Part shown: piece by piece, positions 15,812-20,763 of the stretch
Layout: each line of letters starts with the position of its first letter
Position numbering within the stretch: position 1 is the first letter of the stretch
Assembly: GCA_002423125.1 (NCBI GenBank)
Contig: DIUW01000024.1
Location: forward strand, 1-20,763
From: Legionellaceae bacterium UBA6148
GTDB lineage: Bacteria > Pseudomonadota > Gammaproteobacteria > Legionellales > Legionellaceae
DNA length: 20,763 nt
Direction: 5' to 3'
Program-made: the position numbers and the translations under genes
The notes under the pieces: model-generated
Told to the model about the DNA's origin: nothing
Databases searched by the model: none
What the model saw: the letters and a program-made list of their open reading frames with translations, nothing else

Positions 15812-16252
15812 TCACCAGCATTGATCGGCTGTGCCTACAGGCGATCCGGCAGGACCCGACGTAATGCCTCTTACCCCAAGATAATTCAATACCAGCGATT
15901 GGCAACGAGTATCGGCTTTCGCCTGTGATCCAATAGGCGTTGCTTGAAGGACGTAGGTATTTTTTGTAGCTTGGACAATTTTAAGAGTATATTCATTTCC
16001 AGGTGTCATTGCCTGGCTCAAAACATCGTGATGACCGCCATGACCAATGGTCGCAAATTGATACGACTGATGATCTAAATAATAACTCTCCATGCGATTC
16101 GCCAAATCAAGTAAAGCAGATTGTCCATCACTTCGCCGTGAACGAATGAGGTAGTCTTGGTATGAAGGGTATGCGATTGATGCTAAAATACCGACAATGG
16201 CCAGAACAATAAGCATTTCAATGAGAGTATACCCGCGTTTTGTAGTCGGCAT
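15812..16252 (-). CDS. pilE: type IV pilin-like protein (PilE/minor pilin)
   Basis: A 146-residue prepilin. A short basic leader ends at Gly7, and the sequence RGYTLIEMLIVLAIVGILAS contains the type IV prepilin peptidase site and the hydrophobic alpha-helix, with the conserved Glu at mature position 5. Tyr replaces the more usual Phe at mature position 1. The motif AYPSYQDYLIRSRRSDGQSA is typical of PilE proteins. Two cysteines near the end (DTRCQSL and DQCW, the last residues) would close the C-terminal disulfide loop. PilE acts as a minor or major pilus subunit in the periplasm and outer surface, for adhesion, twitching or DNA uptake. No other pilus gene is nearby. Only 27 bases separate its stop from the duplicated remnant, so the original downstream sequence may have been replaced. 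Confidence 0.93.
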   Translation of the reverse strand: MPTTKRGYTLIEMLIVLAIVGILASIAYPSYQDYLIRSRRSDGQSALLDLANRMESYYLDHQSYQFATIGHGGHHDVLSQAMTPGNEYTLKIVQATKNTYVLQATPIGSQAKADTRCQSLVLNYLGVRGITSGPAGSPVGTADQCW

Positions 16253-16352
16253 GAAAATGTTTCTTATGTAGAATTGATGATCAATATGGTATCATGAATA
16301 AAAATGATAGTAAGTAAAATTTAATGTTTAAAAATTACATAGGATATAATGA

Positions 16353-17240
16353 ATGACACGTTATTGCGGTTACATTGCATTAGTAGGGCGGCCAAACGTT
16401 GGTAAATCGACCTTGCTCAATCAAATTTTACAACAAAAAGTTAGCATTACATCACGCAAGCCTCAAACGACACGGCATAGCATTTTGGGACTGCATACAG
16501 TCGATGATGTTCAGTTTATTTATGTGGACACACCAGGGATTCATCAACACTCTAAAAAAACGCTGAATCGCATGATGAATAAAACCTCACTGAGCGTATT
16601 ACGTGATGTGGATGTTATTGCGTTTATTGTCGATGGGACGCATTGGAAGGACGATGATGAATATGTTCTTCAAATGATTCAACACACGAAAACACCGTGC
16701 GTATTTATAGTCAATAAAATTGATAAAATGAAAGATAAGCAAGTATTGCTGCCGTGGATACAAGAAATGAGTCAGCGGCATCCATTTGCCCATATCATTC
16801 CACTGTCTGCCAAAACAGGATCACAGGTTGACGCGTTACAGCAAACATTAAAGACCTTTTTACCAGAAGGGCCTTTTTTATTTCCAGAAGATCAATGCAC
16901 GGATCGATCAACACGGTTTATGTGTTCCGAATTGTTGCGTGAAAAGATATTTCGTTTTTGCGGTCAAGAATTACCTTATTCGACCACGATTGAAATTGAA
17001 TCGTATAAAGACGAGGAAAAATTGGTTCGTATTCATGCGCTCATTATGGTCGATAAACCGAATCATAAACTAATGGTTATTGGTGATAAAGGCGCAAAAC
17101 TTAAAGAGATTGCAACCCTCGCGCGAATGGACATGGAGCAATTAATTGGTAAGAAAGTGTTCTTACAATGCTGGTGTAAAGTGAAATCAGGATGGTCTGA
17201 TAATGAATCTCTGTTAAAGCAAATGGGCTATGGCAGCTGA
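16353..17240 (+). CDS. era: GTPase Era, 30S ribosome maturation factor
   Basis: An essential GTPase that binds the 3' end of 16S rRNA and assists small-subunit assembly. All GTPase motifs are present: G1 GRPNVGKS (12-19), the PQTTRH switch I region, G3 DTPG (59-62), G4 NKID (121-124) and G5 SAK. The C-terminal KH domain is intact, with VIGDKGAKLKEIATLARMDM and the closing VFLQCWCKVKSGWS. Its 295 residues are close to the usual 300. AGGAT lies ahead of the ATG. It overlaps recO by 11 bases, the common era-recO pairing, but rnc, which normally precedes era, is not here; a divergent pilin gene takes that place. Confidence 0.97.
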   Translation: MTRYCGYIALVGRPNVGKSTLLNQILQQKVSITSRKPQTTRHSILGLHTVDDVQFIYVDTPGIHQHSKKTLNRMMNKTSLSVLRDVDVIAFIVDGTHWKDDDEYVLQMIQHTKTPCVFIVNKIDKMKDKQVLLPWIQEMSQRHPFAHIIPLSAKTGSQVDALQQTLKTFLPEGPFLFPEDQCTDRSTRFMCSELLREKIFRFCGQELPYSTTIEIESYKDEEKLVRIHALIMVDKPNHKLMVIGDKGAKLKEIATLARMDMEQLIGKKVFLQCWCKVKSGWSDNESLLKQMGYGS

Positions 17241-17910
17241 GGCCGTTAGTGCATGGTTTTTACATAAACGCCCCTCGGGTGATACGAGCTTGCGCGTGAG
17301 CTTTTTTACTCGAGAATATGGCATTATTGAAGCGTTGTATAAAGGCGGCCGAACGCCTAAAAAACAAGCGATTTTACAGCCATTTATGCCGCTTTGGCTT
17401 GTCTTCGATGTGCGTAACAATTGGTACTATGTTCAGAAACTTGAGTGTGAGTTTCAAGCATTCGTACTTCCTGGACTGGCGTTATTTGCTGGTCTTTATG
17501 TAAATGAAATTCTTTATTCTATGATAAAACCCCAGGATGCGTGCTCCAGGTTATTTTCCGCTTATGTCAAAACCATTGAGTCATTGGCGACTGCGACATG
17601 TCGTTTAACGGTAGAACCTATTCTTCGACGATTTGAACGACAGCTCTTAAACACCGCTGGGTATGCGTTATCGTTGATTCATGAAGCGGAGTCGGGTGAG
17701 TTGATAGCGGCAGAACGGACCTATCAATTTATGGCGGGTGTTGGGTTGATTAGTGCAAAAAATGGCTTTTTAGGCGCACATATTTTAGCAATAGCAGCCG
17801 GTAACTTTGATGATGTGAATACGCTGCGAACTGCAAAAATGATCCATCGTGTAGCAATTGCGCATGCAATGGATGGTAAGGTGATTCAAACGCGAGCGTT
17901 GTATCATTAA
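17230..17910 (+). CDS. recO: DNA repair protein RecO
   Basis: A recombination mediator of the RecFOR pathway that helps load RecA on SSB-coated single-stranded DNA and anneals strands. The N-terminal OB-fold is recognisable (AWFLHKRPSGDTSLRVSFFT, then REYGIIEALYKGGRTPKKQA and LQPFMPLWL). The helical C-terminal domain includes FAGLYVNEILYSMIKPQDAC, which is the typical 'a.YlnElL..l...eD' motif, and FERQLLNTAGYAL. At 226 residues it is near E. coli RecO (242). The start ATG overlaps the end of era, pointing to translational coupling. Confidence 0.94.
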   Translation: MAAEAVSAWFLHKRPSGDTSLRVSFFTREYGIIEALYKGGRTPKKQAILQPFMPLWLVFDVRNNWYYVQKLECEFQAFVLPGLALFAGLYVNEILYSMIKPQDACSRLFSAYVKTIESLATATCRLTVEPILRRFERQLLNTAGYALSLIHEAESGELIAAERTYQFMAGVGLISAKNGFLGAHILAIAAGNFDDVNTLRTAKMIHRVAIAHAMDGKVIQTRALYH

Positions 17911-17929
17911 ATTTTAAGAGCGTTTAAAA

Positions 17930-18892
17930 ATGATTATAAACAGCACATTTAAACCCGCATGGTATTTATCGAATGCGCATGCACAAACCATTTATCCAAC
18001 ATTAGCTCGAGGCTCAAAAGCCTCGATTGATTATTACGAACGACTCGAGTTGCCTGATGGTGATTTTATTGATTTAGCGTGGGCGACGAATGGATTAAAA
18101 GCCGATTCATCATTGGTTATTCTTTTGCACGGACTCGGTGGAAGTGTTGATTCGGTTTATGTTGCTGGGCTATTGCGATCATTTAATCAAGCCGGTTATC
18201 GTGGTGTTTTAATGCAATTTCGCGGTTCAAGTGGAGAGCCTAACCGCTTGCCGCGTGCTTATCACTCGGGTGAAACCGGTGATTTGGCTTATTTGTTAGA
18301 ATGTCTTCATCAACGAGAGCCCTGCACCAAAAAAGCCATCGTAGGCGTATCGTTAGGGGGGAATGTCTTATTAAAATGGCTTGGTGAAACGGGGTCTCAA
18401 TCATTGATTCACGCAGCGGCTGCCGTGTCTGTTCCTTTTCAGTTGAACATCGTCACTGAACGCATCAACAAAGGGTTCTCACGAATTTACCAAGTTTATT
18501 TGTTAAAAAAACTTCGGGCATTATTTTTAGAAAAATTAGCACTGGTTAATACACAGTTACTTCTTACGAAAGATGATTTATTGTCCATAAAAACAATAAG
18601 AGAATTCGATGAACGCATAACTGCACCATTGCATGGATTTAAAAATGCAGATGCATATTATAGAGAAGCAAGCTCAAAACAGTATTTAAGCGGTATTGTT
18701 ACACCAACGCTTATTATTCATGCATTAGATGATCCATTTATGATTCCAGAAGTCATCCCTAAGGAGGAGCATCTGTCTCCGGATATTTTATTGGAACTTA
18801 GTCAGCAGGGTGGTCATGTTGGATTTGTGACCGGGGAAAACACGCATTGGTTAGAGCAACGGATCCCTCGCTTTTTAGCAGATCATTTGTGA
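17930..18892 (+). CDS. yheT: alpha/beta-fold hydrolase, YheT family
   Basis: A predicted carboxylesterase-type hydrolase of 320 residues. The start AWYLSNAHAQTIYPTLARG matches the YheT N-terminus ('P.w..n.H.QT..p.l'). The oxyanion-hole region is VILLHGLGGSVDSVYVAGLL. The nucleophile elbow is GVSLGGN with Ser141, the acid is in ALDDPF (Asp267/268), and His296 lies in GGHVGF. The full catalytic set is thus present. Members occur next to various housekeeping genes, and the natural substrate is not known. It starts 19 bases after recO, so it probably belongs to the same transcript. The second copy of the direct repeat begins 81 bases after its stop. Confidence 0.93.
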   Translation: MIINSTFKPAWYLSNAHAQTIYPTLARGSKASIDYYERLELPDGDFIDLAWATNGLKADSSLVILLHGLGGSVDSVYVAGLLRSFNQAGYRGVLMQFRGSSGEPNRLPRAYHSGETGDLAYLLECLHQREPCTKKAIVGVSLGGNVLLKWLGETGSQSLIHAAAAVSVPFQLNIVTERINKGFSRIYQVYLLKKLRALFLEKLALVNTQLLLTKDDLLSIKTIREFDERITAPLHGFKNADAYYREASSKQYLSGIVTPTLIIHALDDPFMIPEVIPKEEHLSPDILLELSQQGGHVGFVTGENTHWLEQRIPRFLADHL

Positions 18893-18973
18893 TCATTTTC
18901 CAACATTATTCAATTTCATCGTCAGAAAAATGGAAAAAACTACCTTTATCAACAAGCTTTCCATTGCTATCCG

Positions 18974-19220
18974 ACTCCCCACGTCGTCCCGAGCGCAACG
19001 AGCAGGGCTACCTCATGATGGTGCTTAATAATTACTCATTGATTGAAGGGGCAAAAACCGGGCAAGGGCACGAAAGTAGAATGGCGTTACGGTTATGAAA
19101 ATCAGGGAGTAGGGCGCTTATACCTCCCATTCTCATACTCCCGTAGTTTTAACTCATCCAACAACGTGATCTCATCCATCCGTTTTTTGGCCAATATCGT
19201 TGGTTGTTGACCGCTCATTA
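18974..19220. repeat. direct repeat copy 2 (parent copy)
   Basis: The 247-base segment is 98 percent identical (four substitutions) to 15541-15787 in the same orientation, 3433 bases away. It covers the spacer after yheT and the last 38 codons and stop of the 452-residue gene. Since the coding sequence continues undisturbed beyond 19220, this copy looks like the parent. Its left edge (actccccacgtcgtcccgag) is a sharp junction shared with copy 1. Confidence 0.92.
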
Positions 19221-20460
19221 ATCGCTCGATGTGCAATCGACTTTGATGGATAATATTTTTTAATGGAGCATGGTGTAATTCTGGCTTTTTAAGTACCGGT
19301 GTTAGGCGCGGTGCATTTGCGTTTACGGGTTGTTGTTCAACTTGACGTACTTTACTGAGTTGCTTAGTGAGTAGATGTATGTTTTGTTGCATCACTTCAC
19401 TTCGAGCCAACAGTGACGATTTTTTATTTGCATGTAATGCTAATTCTTGAGTACGGTTGAGCTGAACTTGCATTCGGATGCTCATGATGTCATAACGCGA
19501 CAGTTGATAAGCATCGAGTGCGTCTTTTCTTTGTTGTGGTGAAAGCGCTCTAAAATCAGTCGACCTTGGATGAAGATAATACTGATTTGCTTCGAAGGTT
19601 AATGTGTTGTTTTTAGGGATAATAAAATCAGCTTGAGCAAAGGATTGCACTGGTTCAGCCTTAGAATTAAAAAAGCGTTTTTCTTGTTGATGCGCTATTT
19701 TCATGGTGTTCAGTAGATTTGATTTCAAGTTCAGCGCATGCGTCAGTGTTTGTATTTCGTGTGCCTCGGTATTTTTATTTTCACTGATCAAGGCCGAAAG
19801 GATGACAGCATAACTGCTGAGTTTCAATTCGACGTCTTTAATTTCTACGTCGATACGGTCAAGATTAAGGCTTAGTTCCTCGATTAATTCGATCGATAAC
19901 CATTTATCATACGTTTGATAACGAGATTCAATCTCAAGAAGCGCTTCGGGTAAGGCTATTAACTCGATCTCTAACTGTTCGGCATTTTTTAACGTGCCGG
20001 TCAGTATGTCTTCTAAAGCTTCTGCTGTTTCATTGTAAACAGCGTGATCATAGTCGGCTGCTTGAGAGTCAAGCTCGTATTGATGTCGCTTTTTATCAAG
20101 TTGATCTTGAGTTTCCCTGTTTAACTTTTCTGAACGAGCCTTGTGGTTATACATCAAACCTAATAGAAGTAAAATAAGATGTCGATGCTGTCGACGGGAT
20201 ATGCTTTGTTGCTCGTGTACAGATTCATTCATAGCTTCCATATTCGCCAATTGCTCGCCAATGATGGCAATGATGGATTTTCCCTTAGGAGAGTTTAAAA
20301 ATACAATGACGTCTTGCGCATTTTTAATGCCAAATCGACCTAAAAGTTGAGTGCGATTGATTGGATGAGGCTCAAGACGATCAATCCATTGATCAACGTG
20401 ACTCGCAGTGATTCGAATCGTTTTTTTATCTGATGTCATTAAATGTATAACGGGTGTCAT
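19102..20460 (-). CDS. unknown coiled-coil protein, 452 residues, effector-like
   Basis: I do not recognise the family. I take the ATG at 20460: GGAG lies five bases upstream, while the adjacent ATG at 20463 is only two bases away; a longer reading from 20493 would swallow the ribosome binding site. The start MTPVIHLMTSDKKTIRITAS leads into a small domain (residues about 10-60), a short hydrophobic patch LILLLLGLMYNH, then long charged helices up to about residue 270 and again at 330-390, likely coiled coils. The C-terminus is charged, with an acidic patch (RMDEITLLDELKLREYENG) then KRPTP. A Glu-rich patch near the C-terminus is known from Dot/Icm substrates, so secretion is possible but unproven. 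DnaA-box-like motifs lie in its leader. Its last 37 codons are duplicated at 15669. Confidence 0.75.
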   Translation of the reverse strand: MTPVIHLMTSDKKTIRITASHVDQWIDRLEPHPINRTQLLGRFGIKNAQDVIVFLNSPKGKSIIAIIGEQLANMEAMNESVHEQQSISRRQHRHLILLLLGLMYNHKARSEKLNRETQDQLDKKRHQYELDSQAADYDHAVYNETAEALEDILTGTLKNAEQLEIELIALPEALLEIESRYQTYDKWLSIELIEELSLNLDRIDVEIKDVELKLSSYAVILSALISENKNTEAHEIQTLTHALNLKSNLLNTMKIAHQQEKRFFNSKAEPVQSFAQADFIIPKNNTLTFEANQYYLHPRSTDFRALSPQQRKDALDAYQLSRYDIMSIRMQVQLNRTQELALHANKKSSLLARSEVMQQNIHLLTKQLSKVRQVEQQPVNANAPRLTPVLKKPELHHAPLKNIIHQSRLHIERLMSGQQPTILAKKRMDEITLLDELKLREYENGRYKRPTP

Positions 20461-20763
20461 CATTACTCCTTTCTGTAATTTGCAATGCCTCAATTAAAAT
20501 ACAAGATAATCCACAAAGTTACCCACAGATTTTGTGGATAACTATAATGACGTTGAATTAGTAAAAATTCATAAAAAACATCTGGTTATGAAGCATAAGT
20601 TCAATATGGTTAATAATCACTCGAATGGAAAAATAAAAGATATACACAGGGTGTTGTTGATGTTGGATGCAGAACGTTGGAGCCTATTATAGCGAAAAAT
20701 TGATGATAAAAACAGTCTTGATTTTTTTAATAAGATGGATTGTAACTGCTCATACCCATTAGC
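20461..20763. other. non-coding right end of the window
   Basis: No ORF can be supported here. The AT-rich region contains the ribosome binding site of the 452-residue gene (AGAAAGGAG, 20466-20474, minus strand), a possible -10 box TATAGT near 20542-20547 (minus strand) without a clear -35, the DnaA-box-like cluster at 20507-20541, and one further DnaA-box-like 9-mer at 20640-20648. The last 60 bases have AT-rich runs such as gatttttttaataag. Confidence 0.5.
20507..20541. promoter_or_regulatory. cluster of three DnaA-box-like 9-mers
   Basis: Against the consensus TTATCCACA, TAATCCACA (20507-20515, one mismatch) and TTACCCACA (20519-20527, one mismatch) are on the plus strand, and TGTGGATAA (20533-20541) is a perfect box on the minus strand. 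All three lie within 35 bases. A fourth, ATATACACA at 20640-20648, has one mismatch to TTATACACA. Such spacing is typical of replication origins or DnaA-controlled promoters. They sit about 50-80 bases upstream of the 452-residue gene. Confidence 0.55.

Noticed and set aside
18847..19098. Plus-strand frame overlapping the end of yheT and the direct repeat
   Set aside because: It is out of frame with yheT, starts inside it, and mostly translates repeat spacer; no family features.

Overview
The window looks like a stretch of chromosome from a host-associated gammaproteobacterium, most plausibly a Legionellales-type lineage (Legionella/Coxiella relatives). The evidence is composition and content: moderately AT-rich DNA, gammaproteobacterial housekeeping proteins (Hpt, Tag, Era, RecO, YheT, a YafS-like methyltransferase), and several long proteins of no recognised family that read like secreted effectors, next to a Fic protein with an ankyrin-like tail. 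No secretion machinery is present here, so the effector reading is inference.

Left part (about 1-5840, minus strand): a tightly overlapping three-gene tripartite efflux operon, RND pump, then periplasmic adaptor, then TolC/OprM-type outer-membrane lipoprotein. Bases 5841-6660 hold no large gene. They carry a 108-bp palindrome, a small DUF2892 membrane protein, a nested pair of inverted repeats, and the terminator of a cold-shock gene.

Middle (about 6660-13790): a CspA-family cold-shock protein and a stand-alone FlgM-like anti-sigma factor on the minus strand; then a YafS-like methyltransferase and hypoxanthine phosphoribosyltransferase on the plus strand; then a minus-strand run in which the repair glycosylase tag sits between two long proteins of unknown function (900 and 582 residues). 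A promoter for the 582-residue protein lies over the end of tag.

Right part (about 13790-20763): a 166-bp hairpin element precedes a Fic/ankyrin-like gene. A type IV pilin gene (minus), then era-recO-yheT (plus), are bracketed by two direct copies of a ~247-bp segment. The second copy holds the 3' end of a 452-residue coiled-coil protein gene. The first copy is a deletion derivative of the same gene: ribosome binding site and ATG joined in frame to the last 37 codons across a 5-bp microhomology. The insertion of copy 1 also supplies the last 14 codons and stop of the Fic gene. The window ends in a non-coding region with a tight cluster of DnaA-box-like 9-mers upstream of the 452-residue gene.

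The most unusual things are the duplicated and internally deleted effector-like locus that rewrites the Fic C-terminus, the Fic motif with Tyr in place of its last Arg, and the DnaA-box cluster. No tRNA, rRNA, CRISPR array, transposase or integrase was seen.
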